DNA of 64,000 nucleotides from Lachnospiraceae bacterium. Its GTDB lineage: Bacteria; Bacillota; Clostridia; Lachnospirales; Lachnospiraceae. The notes under the pieces were generated by a model. That model saw only the letters and a program-made list of their open reading frames with translations. It made no database searches and was not told the DNA's origin. The DNA is taken from assembly GCA_017621815.1 (NCBI GenBank), contig JAGASK010000018.1:49755-113754 (forward strand), in the 5' to 3' direction. Positions within the stretch are counted from its first letter, which is position 1, and every line of letters begins with the position of its first letter. Of this stretch, positions 7,934-15,731 are shown in pieces. The position numbers were made by a program, and so were the translations under genes.

Positions 7934-8764
7934 TTATTTCACCTTTCCGGGAATAAATGAATCAAATATAAACAAGTCAAAATTGTCCTTTGCCGCATCC
8001 AATTCCTGTTTGCTTTTAATTGTCCATGCCACTGCCAGATTCCTGTACAGCTTTCTGCACAGTTTTCTTGAAAGGTTGTCCGCATACTTATGATTGTAAG
8101 CAATAAAATCCGGCTTTGTCATCCAGTTCAGCAGCAGGTTCTGCAGCAGAAAATAAAGCGCCCCTTTAAATTCTCCCGACTTCAGGAAGCCGTCGGAAAG
8201 CTGTCCCCGCAGCACATCATTGTGATATCTGCGGTACCAGACAAGCGCAAGGGGATTAAAGGATTCTATGCAGTAAAGCCCCTGATACTCCCCAAGAAGC
8301 CTGTCCGTAAGCGTGCACACTGTTAAATCCATCCATTCCAGCTTCAGTTCCACAATCAGCGGCACTCTGCCGTTTACAAGCTTTAAAACCTCCTCCAGCT
8401 TCGGAATTCTTTCTTCACTCTGAAAAAGCGGAAACTGCTGCAGTTCTTCATAAGTATATTCATAAACCTTTCCCTCTCTGCCGCATACCCTTTCCAGCGT
8501 AAAATCATGAAATACCACGGGAATCCTGTCTTTTGTCAGCTGCACATCCAGTTCTATTCCGTATCCGGCCTTTACCGCCTTTTTAAAAGCAGCAAGGGAG
8601 TTTTCCGGTGCCTCTGAGCTGTTATCATGGAGTCCTCTGTGGGCATAATGAACACCCTTAAAAGGTTCCCACTGTTTCTGCCTTCCAAGCCTTGGCTTAA
8701 TGGAAAGCAGATAAAGAATGATAAGTACCACTACTACAATTAAGATTACATACAATGCTGTCAT
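7934..8764 (-). CDS. Glycerophosphodiester phosphodiesterase, membrane-anchored
   Basis: A 276-residue enzyme predicted to hydrolyse glycerophosphodiesters to glycerol 3-phosphate and an alcohol. One hydrophobic helix at residues ~4-24 anchors it in the membrane. The GDPD barrel follows: the His-Arg pair in HRGLHDNSSEAPENSLAAF (from ~43), the metal-binding Glu-Asp in IELDVQLTKD (~72), the second catalytic His in VVFHDFTLERV (~89), and the metal Glu in LIVELKLEW (~138). It starts 24 bases after the MFS gene on the same strand, so the two are probably co-transcribed, and that transporter could handle the products or substrates. Confidence 0.92.
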   Translation of the reverse strand: MTALYVILIVVVVLIILYLLSIKPRLGRQKQWEPFKGVHYAHRGLHDNSSEAPENSLAAFKKAVKAGYGIELDVQLTKDRIPVVFHDFTLERVCGREGKVYEYTYEELQQFPLFQSEERIPKLEEVLKLVNGRVPLIVELKLEWMDLTVCTLTDRLLGEYQGLYCIESFNPLALVWYRRYHNDVLRGQLSDGFLKSGEFKGALYFLLQNLLLNWMTKPDFIAYNHKYADNLSRKLCRKLYRNLAVAWTIKSKQELDAAKDNFDLFIFDSFIPGKVK

Positions 8765-8788
8765 TTTTCTTCACCTTCATTTTATCTA

Positions 8789-10126
8789 TTAGTCATCCAC
8801 ATCAAAATTTTCAAGCACACTCTTCTTTTTATCCGGCCTTGCATCTCCATGATGCACCTGAGTCATGGTAACAAATGCCAGTACAGAGAAAAGAAACGCA
8901 TAAGGGAACAGCGTCCTGTAGGAAACATTTTCAAGCAGAAATCCCGATAACACAGGCGTAAAAATCTGCGCTGTCATGGAAAATGTATAATAAGTTCCGG
9001 TAAACTTACCGATATCGCAGCCCTTACTCATTTCCACTATCATAGGATAAGAATTCACATTAATGGCCGCCCAGCCTACCCCGATAGCAGCAAATGCCAC
9101 ATTAATAACGGGATGATAAGCCCCTGCGAAAATTGCCGCAAAATAGCATACGCTCATTAAAACAATGCCGCCCATAATCGTCTTCTTACGTCCCACTTTG
9201 CTTGCAATGTTACCGATAGGAATATAGCTTAAAATCGCGGCCACTGTAGCCACCATGAGGCAATCTGCAAAACCGCCGCCTTCCATCTTCCATACCATCT
9301 TGGTATAACGTGAAAAAGCGGTGGTTACCGCGTTATACGCCGTAAACCACAGAAAAATGGATGCAAGCAGGAAAACCATGCTGCGCTTTACTTCTTTCGG
9401 CATGGCAGTTTTTATACCGGTGCCGCTTTCTGCTCCTTCCTGCAAAGCTTCTTTCTCGGCAGTATCCTCAGTTTCCACTATCAGCCCCGTACTGTCCTCA
9501 TACGCCCTGATTTCCGCTTCTACTTTCGCCTTTACCTTCTTTTCCTGAATGGTAATAACAAGAATTCCCACCGCAATTATCATCAGTGCCGCAACACTTA
9601 CAAACAGCGGCATATAATCCGGTCTGTCACCCTTTCCCACAAGCAGCTTGATCATGATTAAGGTATACACGCCGCCTACGGCACCCATCAGGTTAATCAC
9701 CGCATTGCCTTTGCTGCGGAGCTTGTTGGGAGTTAAATCCGGCATCAGCGCCACCGCCGGTGAACGGTACAGTCCCATGGAAATTAAAAGTGCAAACAGT
9801 GCCCCTACGAACAGCACAAGATTTTCGCTTTTATCCGCTTTGGGAAGCAGCATAAGAAAGATAACCGCAAGCAATGTTCCGCCGGCAATAAAAGGAATCC
9901 TTTTCCCAAATTTCGTGTCCACCTTGTCAGATAAAGCCCCGAAAATGGGAAGCAGAAAAAGAGCCAGTACGTTGTCCGCCGCCATAATGGCACCTGTAAT
10001 GGTTTCCCCTATTCCAAAGGTATTCTGCAAAATCAATGGAATAATGTTGTCATACATCTGCCAGAATGCCGATATGGACAAAAATGCCAGTCCAATCAAA
10101 AAGGTTCTTTTGTAATTTAATTTCAT
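8789..10126 (-). CDS. MFS transporter (GPH/SLC45-like)
   Basis: A 445-residue polytopic membrane protein with about 12 hydrophobic segments. The N-terminal half shows the MFS signature loop between helices 2 and 3 (GALSDKVDTKFGKRIPF). The matching loop in the second half is NIASKVGRKK. A long charged cytoplasmic loop (residues ~195-245, rich in Glu and Lys) separates the two six-helix halves. The opening FLSISAFWQMYDNIIPLIL recalls the glycoside-pentoside-hexuronide and sucrose-carrier branch, but the substrate cannot be read. It leads an operon with the downstream glycerophosphodiesterase. Confidence 0.88.
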   Translation of the reverse strand: MKLNYKRTFLIGLAFLSISAFWQMYDNIIPLILQNTFGIGETITGAIMAADNVLALFLLPIFGALSDKVDTKFGKRIPFIAGGTLLAVIFLMLLPKADKSENLVLFVGALFALLISMGLYRSPAVALMPDLTPNKLRSKGNAVINLMGAVGGVYTLIMIKLLVGKGDRPDYMPLFVSVAALMIIAVGILVITIQEKKVKAKVEAEIRAYEDSTGLIVETEDTAEKEALQEGAESGTGIKTAMPKEVKRSMVFLLASIFLWFTAYNAVTTAFSRYTKMVWKMEGGGFADCLMVATVAAILSYIPIGNIASKVGRKKTIMGGIVLMSVCYFAAIFAGAYHPVINVAFAAIGVGWAAINVNSYPMIVEMSKGCDIGKFTGTYYTFSMTAQIFTPVLSGFLLENVSYRTLFPYAFLFSVLAFVTMTQVHHGDARPDKKKSVLENFDVDD

Positions 10127-10231
10127 GATTATATCCTTTCGGCTTTCTAAATTTTTTCTTCTATTTTAACATTGAAAATTACTAAAATCTATCCCTGTGC
10201 ACTGAATTTACTATCTTTTTACTCAATTTGC

Positions 10232-10260
10232 TTGCAAAATCCGCGTACTCCTTTTACAAT
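10232..10260 (+). promoter_or_regulatory. Promoter of the ABC-F gene
   Basis: TTGCAA (10232-10237) and TACAAT (10255-10260) are 17 bases apart, about 48 bases before the start codon. Confidence 0.65.
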
Positions 10261-10299
10261 GATTTAGAATCTTAAAGAAAAAGAATGATGTAAAAGGAG
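10248..10299 (+). promoter_or_regulatory. 11-bp inverted repeat spanning -10 box and ribosome binding site
   Basis: CTCCTTTTACA (10248-10258) is the exact reverse complement of TGTAAAAGGAG (10289-10299). The left arm overlaps the -10 box and the right arm contains the AAAGGAG ribosome binding site of the ABC-F gene. In a transcript starting further upstream the arms would pair and hide the binding site. From the promoter at 10232-10260 only the right arm would be transcribed. Confidence 0.6.
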
Positions 10300-10307
10300 C
10301 CACCAGA

Positions 10308-11951
10308 ATGATTAGTGCAAATAATGTAACGTACCGGGTAGGCAAAAAAGCCTTATTCGAGGACGTAAATATTAAATTTACCGAAGGAAACTGCTACGGA
10401 CTTATCGGTGCAAACGGCGCCGGAAAATCTACCTTTTTAAAAATCCTTTCAGGACAGCTTGAAACCACAAACGGCGATATCACCATGACTCCCGGCCAGC
10501 GTCTGTCCGTCCTTGAACAGGATCATTTTAAATATGATGAATATCCTGTTATGGATGTGGTTATTATGGGAAATGAACGCCTTTATCAGATTATGAAGGA
10601 AAAAGATGCTATTTATGCCAAAGAGGATTTCACTGATGAAGACGGCATCCGCGCCAGCGAACTGGAAGGAGAGTTTGCGGAAATGGACGGCTGGGAAGCG
10701 GAATCCAATGCTGCCATGCTGCTGAACGGTCTCGGCATTGATACGGAATACCACTATTCTATTATGAAAGATTTAAACGGTAACGAAAAGGTAAAGGTCC
10801 TGCTTGCAAAAGCCCTTTTCGGCAATCCTGATATCCTCCTCCTTGACGAGCCTACCAACCACCTTGATTTAGATGCCATTGCATGGCTTGAGGAGTTTTT
10901 AATCAATTTTGAAAATACCGTTATTGTGGTTTCCCATGACCGTTACTTCTTAAATAAAGTATGTACCCATACGGCTGACATCGACTACGGCAAGATTCAG
11001 CTTTATGCCGGAAATTATGATTTCTGGTATGAGTCCAGCCAGCTGCTTATCAAACAGATGAAGGAAGCCAATAAAAAGAAAGAAGAAAAAATTAAGGAAT
11101 TGCAGGAGTTCATTTCACGTTTCTCCGCCAATGCTTCCAAATCCAAGCAGGCAACCAGCCGTAAGCGTGCCCTTGAAAAAATTGAACTGGATGAAATCAA
11201 ACCCTCCAGCCGTAAATACCCCTACATTGATTTCCGTCCCGAGCGTGAAATCGGTAACGAAGTGCTTTCTGTAGAAGGCATTTCCAAAACCATTAACGGT
11301 GAGAAGGTGCTGAACAATATTTCCTTTATTGTGGGACATGATGACAAAATTGCCTTTGTGGGCGGCAACGAGCTTGCAAAAACCACCCTGTTTAAAATCC
11401 TGATGGGTGAAATGGAACCCGACGAAGGTACCTATAAATGGGGCGTTACCACTTCCCAGGCTTACTTCCCCAAGGACAACACCGAGGAATTCGACAATGA
11501 TTATACCATTGTGGACTGGCTGACGGGCTACTCTCCCATCAAGGATGTTACTTATGTCCGCGGCTTTTTGGGACGTATGCTTTTTGCCGGTGAAGACGGC
11601 GTAAAAAAAGTAAAAGTACTTTCCGGCGGTGAGAAGGTAAGATGCCTTCTTTCCAAAATGATGATAAGCGGTGCAAACTGTCTGATTCTGGATGAGCCCA
11701 CCAACCATCTGGATATGGAATCTATCACCGCTTTAAACAACGGTCTTATAAAATTCCCCGGCGTGGCTCTCTTCTCCTGCCATGACCACCAGTTTGTACA
11801 GACTACCGCCAACCGCATTATGGAAATTCTTCCTGATGGTACTCTGATTGACAAAATCACCACTTATGATGAGTATCTTGAAAATGATGAAATGGCAAGA
11901 AAACGTACTGTTTATACAAAACAGGATAATGAAGACGAAGAAGAAAATTAG
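10308..11951 (+). CDS. ABC-F ribosome-associated ATPase (YbiT/YkpA-like)
   Basis: A 547-residue soluble protein with two ABC cassettes and no membrane segment, the pattern of ABC-F translation factors that enter the ribosomal E site. Cassette 1 has GANGAGKST (~35) and ILLLDEPTNHLD (~177). Cassette 2 has the signature VLSGGEKVRCLL and LILDEPTNHLD. The inter-domain linker (~250-300) is a charged helical hairpin (KKKEEKIKELQEFISRFSAN). Two motifs are unusual: the first signature is LNGNEK in place of LSGGQ, and the second P-loop is GGNELAKTT in place of GxxGxGKST. Similar drift occurs in the YbiT branch, which also shares the CTHTADIDYGK sequence. AAAGGAG precedes the start. Confidence 0.93.
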   Translation: MISANNVTYRVGKKALFEDVNIKFTEGNCYGLIGANGAGKSTFLKILSGQLETTNGDITMTPGQRLSVLEQDHFKYDEYPVMDVVIMGNERLYQIMKEKDAIYAKEDFTDEDGIRASELEGEFAEMDGWEAESNAAMLLNGLGIDTEYHYSIMKDLNGNEKVKVLLAKALFGNPDILLLDEPTNHLDLDAIAWLEEFLINFENTVIVVSHDRYFLNKVCTHTADIDYGKIQLYAGNYDFWYESSQLLIKQMKEANKKKEEKIKELQEFISRFSANASKSKQATSRKRALEKIELDEIKPSSRKYPYIDFRPEREIGNEVLSVEGISKTINGEKVLNNISFIVGHDDKIAFVGGNELAKTTLFKILMGEMEPDEGTYKWGVTTSQAYFPKDNTEEFDNDYTIVDWLTGYSPIKDVTYVRGFLGRMLFAGEDGVKKVKVLSGGEKVRCLLSKMMISGANCLILDEPTNHLDMESITALNNGLIKFPGVALFSCHDHQFVQTTANRIMEILPDGTLIDKITTYDEYLENDEMARKRTVYTKQDNEDEEEN

Positions 11952-11961
11952 AATTTTAAGC

Positions 11962-11988
11962 GGGGGATTCGTTACAGGCGGATCCCCC
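11962..11988 (+). promoter_or_regulatory. Hairpin between the ABC-F and PHP-HAD genes
   Basis: GGGGGAT (11962-11968) pairs with ATCCCCC (11982-11988). No T-run follows, so it is more likely an attenuating or mRNA-processing hairpin than a full terminator. Confidence 0.5.
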
Positions 11989-12008
11989 TGTTCATTCCGG
12001 AGGTTTTT

Positions 12009-13688
12009 ATGAACATCGTAGATTTGCATGTGCACTCCACCAAATCGGACGGAAGCTACACTCCTTCCGAGCTTGTGGATTATGCTATTGAAAAAGGGCT
12101 TACCGCCTTCGCCCTGACAGACCATGATACTACAGACGGTATAGACGAAGCCAGGAAGGCTGCGGACGGAAAACCCATTGAGGTCATTCCGGGCATTGAG
12201 TTTTCCTCTGAATATGAAGGCCGTGATATTCATATTGTGGGACTTTATATTGATTATCAAAGCGGCTTTTTTAAGCGGCGGCTTATCAATTTTGTAAACG
12301 GGCGCATCATCCGCAACAGAGAAATGTGCAGAAGGCTGACAGAACACGACATGCCCGTTACCTATGAGGAACTGACTGCCGAATTTCCAGACAGTGTCAT
12401 TACCCGGGCACATTATGCCAAATATCTTCTTAATCACGGCTATACAAAAAGCCTGAAGGAAGCCTTTGAGCGTTATATCGGAGATAACTGCCCCTGCTTT
12501 GTTCCCCGCAAAAAAATTACACCCATGCGGGCTGTGGAAATTATTTTAAAGGCCGGCGGCATTCCCATTTTAGCCCATCCTGTTCTGTATCATATGAGCG
12601 ATGCCAGGCTGGACAAGCTGGTACGTGACCTGAAGGATGTGGGACTTGTGGGTATTGAAGCCGTTTACAGCACCTATTCCTCCGGCGAAGAGCGTGACAT
12701 GCGCAGGCTTGCCGCCAAATATGATTTATGCATCAGCGGCGGCTCTGATTTCCATGGCAGCGCCAAACCGGGACTTGACCTTGCTACGGGCTATGGAAAG
12801 CTTTTTATCCCGGAAGAAATACTGACACATTTAAAGGAGAAGCATCAGGATATGAAAGAACATCCGCAGAAGTATAAAAAGACTAAAATTTTATTCACGG
12901 ACCTGGACGGCACCTTACTGGATTCCCGAAAGCAAATCAGTCCCTATACCAGGGAGGTACTGGATGCCTGGTCTGCCGCCGGGCACAAGCTGGTACTTTG
13001 CTCCGGCAGGGATATTAACAGCGTAAAAGATGTAAAGGATTACCTGAACTTAAATTACCCCGGCATGTATTTAATCGGTTATAACGGCGGACAGATTGTG
13101 GACTGTTCAACGGGTGAAACTATTTACCGCACAGCCCTTGCTCCCAAACAGATTGCTCATGTAATGGCTGAAGCGAAAAAACAGGGGCTTCACTGCCATA
13201 CCTATACTGATACCCACATTATCACTCCTTTTGATGATGAAGAACTGCACTACTATCAGCGGGTTATCAAAACCCCCGTGATTTTCAGTGAGGATGCTAA
13301 GGAAGTCATGGATAAAGGCGCCTGCAAATGTATTGTCATCGAGCTGCATGATAAAGAGAAAATCGAAGCTTTCCGTAAATCCCTTATCCCATTCGCCGAT
13401 GAAGAAGGAATTACCATGATTTATTCCAATCCTTATTATCTGGAAATTTTCCCTTCTGCTTCAGGGAAGGGTGCTGCCGTAAAGAAATTGTGTGAAATTC
13501 TTTCCATCAATCCCGCTCTTTCCGTAGCTGCGGGAGATGCCCAGAATGACATTTCCATGATTGAAGCCGCAGGAATGGGAATCGCCATGGTAAACGGCAG
13601 TGAGGACATTAAAATGGCAGCTACTACGATTACTGCCTATGACAATGACCATGACGGCCTCGCCCATGCGCTGTATGATTTGATTTAA
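12009..13688 (+). CDS. PHP-domain phosphoesterase fused to a Cof-type HAD phosphatase
   Basis: A 559-residue fusion of two phosphatase domains. Residues 1-~280 are a PHP domain: DLHVHSTKSDGSYTPSELVD at ~5, ALTDHDTTDG at ~37, and IPILAHPVLY and GGSDFHGSAKPG further on, all supplying metal ligands. This resembles YciV-type enzymes that cleave 3'-phosphate from nucleoside 3',5'-bisphosphates. From ~295 a HAD IIB (Cof/YidA-like) domain follows: ILFTDLDGTLLDSRKQIS with the nucleophile Asp, VLCSGR, and GDAQNDISMIEAAGMGIAM. Each domain also occurs as a separate protein. A GGAGG ribosome site lies 9 bases upstream. It sits 57 bases after the ABC-F gene and may share its transcript. Confidence 0.93.
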   Translation: MNIVDLHVHSTKSDGSYTPSELVDYAIEKGLTAFALTDHDTTDGIDEARKAADGKPIEVIPGIEFSSEYEGRDIHIVGLYIDYQSGFFKRRLINFVNGRIIRNREMCRRLTEHDMPVTYEELTAEFPDSVITRAHYAKYLLNHGYTKSLKEAFERYIGDNCPCFVPRKKITPMRAVEIILKAGGIPILAHPVLYHMSDARLDKLVRDLKDVGLVGIEAVYSTYSSGEERDMRRLAAKYDLCISGGSDFHGSAKPGLDLATGYGKLFIPEEILTHLKEKHQDMKEHPQKYKKTKILFTDLDGTLLDSRKQISPYTREVLDAWSAAGHKLVLCSGRDINSVKDVKDYLNLNYPGMYLIGYNGGQIVDCSTGETIYRTALAPKQIAHVMAEAKKQGLHCHTYTDTHIITPFDDEELHYYQRVIKTPVIFSEDAKEVMDKGACKCIVIELHDKEKIEAFRKSLIPFADEEGITMIYSNPYYLEIFPSASGKGAAVKKLCEILSINPALSVAAGDAQNDISMIEAAGMGIAMVNGSEDIKMAATTITAYDNDHDGLAHALYDLI

Positions 13689-13723
13689 CTTGGCTGCAAA
13701 AATTTTTTTAATTTTTTGAAAAT

Positions 13724-13752
13724 TTTACTTGCATTTTGGAACAGCTTATAAT
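13724..13752 (+). promoter_or_regulatory. Promoter of tRNA-Glu
   Basis: TTTACT (13724-13729) and a perfect TATAAT (13747-13752) are 17 bases apart, with the tRNA beginning 35 bases after the -10 box. Confidence 0.65.
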
Positions 13753-13787
13753 AGAATAAGCAAGTACGTTACGTTTAGTAATCGTGT

Positions 13788-13859
13788 GGCTCGTTGGTCA
13801 AGCGGTTAAGACGCCGCCCTCTCACGGCGGAAACAGGGGTTCGATTCCCCTACGAGCTG
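13788..13859 (+). tRNA. tRNA-Glu, anticodon CTC
   Basis: A 72-base cloverleaf. Acceptor arms GGCTCGT and ACGAGCT pair with one G-U at the end. The anticodon stem CCGCC/GGCGG holds the loop CTCTCAC with anticodon CTC. The T arm is CAGGGGTTCGATTCCCCT. The discriminator base is G, and CCA is not encoded. It reads GAG codons. Confidence 0.93.
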
Positions 13860-13886
13860 CTAACTGTTTTATAACAGCCCAACCCG

Positions 13887-13927
13887 AAAAGCATTGAAAA
13901 CTCAAGGTTTTCAATGCTTTTTTATTT
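13887..13927 (+). terminator. Terminator after tRNA-Glu
   Basis: AAGCATTGAAAAC pairs perfectly with GTTTTCAATGCTT around a five-base loop and is followed by TTTTATTTT. Confidence 0.9.
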
Positions 13928-13931
13928 TCAT

Positions 13932-13969
13932 GACAATAGAAAGTGTGCAGAGCGTGCTTTCTATTGTTT
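13932..13969 (-). repeat. REP-like palindrome, copy C
   Basis: ACAATAGAAAGTGTGC faces GCGTGCTTTCTATTGT. On the minus strand it ends in TGTCATGAAAA, matching the tail of the other copies. It lies just after the tRNA terminator and downstream of the minus-strand CobW-type gene. Confidence 0.8.
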
Positions 13970-14141
13970 TAAGAATTGTTACTGTTATGTTGACACAACC
14001 AATACTTCTTCTTTCTTGCACTCCCCGGTAATTCGTTATATAATGCTTACAGGCATCAGTTCCGGGAGGAGTGCGGTTTTCGTATTGCCAGTGTCTAGGT
14101 TCACACTTTTGATTATCCCGTAGAACACTTGGCAGCTGATG

Positions 14142-15077
14142 CTAAAACTTCCAAAAAGTACTGATTTTATCTTCCACCAGTCCCTCTCCGATAACAATCA
14201 TAATCTCCTGTCCCTTCTCAATCCGCTCAATAGTAATAGTTTGATGAGTTGCATTCAATTCAATCCAATTTCCGTCTTCCACTGTCATAAATCCTTTAAC
14301 CCGAACAATATTTCCACAGTCCGGATCGCTCATAAGATTTTTTACTCTGGAACGCAGTTCCTGAACGGTCATATGTACATTCATAAAATAAAGAGAAGAA
14401 TATCCATGTTCATCCTCAAATACGGATTTCTCATAATTTTCCATGACATAACCGCAGGACGAAATAGCTTTCCAATCTTCCTCTGTTAAAGAATCCCAGG
14501 GCTTGCTGAAGACTTCCCCCTGAAATCTGCGGTTACACCGTATCTGCTCCATAGCACGGTTTAAGTGACTCAGAGTTTTTTTCATATCCTCATCGGTAGC
14601 TTCCTGGCTCTTGCTGAAAATAACCAATCCGGCATTAGCCACTTCCGAAGCCAGCAGATAATCCGATTTTACCGACAAATTTTCCTCAAGCTTTGCATCC
14701 ACAATTGTAATCACATTGCCGATTTCATACCAACGGTCTAACGGTTCCTCATATAATACATCAAAAAATTCGTCCATATCGAAAATTCCTGAAGGCTCAA
14801 TCAATACACGGTCATAACCGCACATGCCCATAGAAATTAATTTTGTTTTAAAGCGCCGCCTGTGACAATCCGGATCACAGCCACCGGATACCATCTCCAG
14901 GCCGCATTGACTGCCTTCCAAATCCTGAAGCAGCATCATATCCACATTGACTGCACCATAATCATTTTCCAAAATACATATGCGATAGCCGCAATCCATC
15001 ATATACTTCGCATATTTTTTTATGAATGTCGTCTTTCCGGCTCCCAGAAATCCCGTAATCAAATCTACTTTTATCAT
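14142..15077 (-). CDS. CobW/G3E-family P-loop GTPase
   Basis: A 311-residue cytoplasmic GTPase of the G3E class (CobW/UreG/HypB), most members of which deliver metals to enzymes. Visible are the P-loop GFLGAGKTTF at ~9, a switch region with EMVSGGCDPDC (~60) in place of the usual CxCC metal site, the Walker B-like VLIEPSGIFD (~92), a degenerate base-recognition motif FSKSQEAT, and a C-terminal beta-rich CobW_C-like part (RVKGFMTVEDGNWIELN). The changed cysteine motif (C...C separated by DPD) could mean a different metal or none. It is a monocistronic gene. The target protein is not apparent nearby. Confidence 0.88.
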   Translation of the reverse strand: MIKVDLITGFLGAGKTTFIKKYAKYMMDCGYRICILENDYGAVNVDMMLLQDLEGSQCGLEMVSGGCDPDCHRRRFKTKLISMGMCGYDRVLIEPSGIFDMDEFFDVLYEEPLDRWYEIGNVITIVDAKLEENLSVKSDYLLASEVANAGLVIFSKSQEATDEDMKKTLSHLNRAMEQIRCNRRFQGEVFSKPWDSLTEEDWKAISSCGYVMENYEKSVFEDEHGYSSLYFMNVHMTVQELRSRVKNLMSDPDCGNIVRVKGFMTVEDGNWIELNATHQTITIERIEKGQEIMIVIGEGLVEDKISTFWKF

Positions 15078-15180
15078 TTCTTACTCCTTTGTATCAACAA
15101 CTGCAAGCACACTTTGCAAAACATTTTTTAGTCATTATACTATATCGCCACCGGAAAAGCCATCGGATTAGGTTTTGCCC

Positions 15181-15228
15181 CCTGTCAATTTTACCTCCTG
15201 TCAATTTTACCTCCTGTCAATTTTACCT
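15181..15228 (+). repeat. Three tandem copies of a 16-bp repeat
   Basis: CCTGTCAATTTTACCT occurs three times without a gap, followed by CC. On the minus strand each unit carries TTGACA, but only an ill-spaced -10 box follows. It lies between the CobW-type gene and the tRNA-Val promoter. Confidence 0.9.
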
Positions 15229-15230
15229 CC

Positions 15231-15259
15231 TTGCACCCACTTTTTATCTGTGCTATAAT
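15231..15259 (+). promoter_or_regulatory. Promoter of tRNA-Val
   Basis: TTGCAC (15231-15236) and TATAAT (15254-15259) are 17 bases apart, ending 9 bases before the tRNA. Confidence 0.85.
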
Positions 15260-15268
15260 AACTCGCAT

Positions 15269-15342
15269 GGAAGCATAGCTCAGCTGGGATGAGCGTTCGC
15301 CTCACACGCGAAAGGTCACGGGTTCGAGCCCCGTTGCTTCCA
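15269..15342 (+). tRNA. tRNA-Val, anticodon CAC
   Basis: A 74-base cloverleaf. Acceptor arms GGAAGCA/TGCTTCC pair perfectly, with discriminator A. The anticodon stem TTCGC/GCGAA holds the loop CTCACAC with anticodon CAC. The T arm is ACGGGTTCGAGCCCCGT. CCA is not encoded. It reads GUG codons. Confidence 0.94.
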
Positions 15343-15419
15343 TTAATTATTTAAGTTTCCATGCTCTGATGCACAGGCTTTTCACCCCGTCTATTCGTAT
15401 ACTGCCTCCACTTTCATTT

Positions 15420-15731
15420 CTATATCTTCACTATCGTCCACTTGCAGCTTTCCTTGGTAAATATCAGTTTTACTGTTTCCATTCTTCCGCCCATGTTTAT
15501 TCTGCACAAATGCTCCACTGTCTGAATCCCGCAGTAGGTCTTCTCTTCCGTTGTCAGCAGCTGAATATCCCTTATAGTATGCAGCATCCCTTCCTCATCC
15601 ATTACCTTAATAAGCCTGGGAATGCTCTTTCCCCTGCTGGTAAACCAGCATTCGCAGGCAATTTCCCGCTGAATTCCCCTTAAGGGACCATTTTCTGTTT
15701 TATCTGCAATATCTCCCAACCTGAAACTCAT
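15420..15731 (-). CDS. Hypothetical protein in the dinB operon, 103 aa
   Basis: A small soluble protein whose ATG overlaps the TAA stop of the polymerase IV gene by one base, so it is translationally coupled to it. Its sequence (RGIQREIACECWFTSRGKSI, then MLHTIRDIQLLTTEEKTYCG) looks beta-rich, with a conserved-looking CECWF motif. I do not recognise a named domain. In Firmicutes, short partner genes commonly sit next to DinB-type polymerases, as with YolD-like proteins, but this sequence does not look like YolD. A role in SOS-linked DNA damage tolerance is inferred only from the operon. Confidence 0.75.
   Translation of the reverse strand: MSFRLGDIADKTENGPLRGIQREIACECWFTSRGKSIPRLIKVMDEEGMLHTIRDIQLLTTEEKTYCGIQTVEHLCRINMGGRMETVKLIFTKESCKWTIVKI

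Noticed and set aside
15181-15230. TTGACA motifs on the minus strand within the tandem repeat as promoters of the CobW-type gene
   Set aside because: The nearest good -10 box on that strand (TATAAT near 15140) is about 43 bases away, far beyond a 16-18 base spacer.
13788-15342. tRNA genes as attachment sites of an integrated element
   Set aside because: No direct repeat of a tRNA 3' end and no integrase were found; the neighbouring genes look ancestral.
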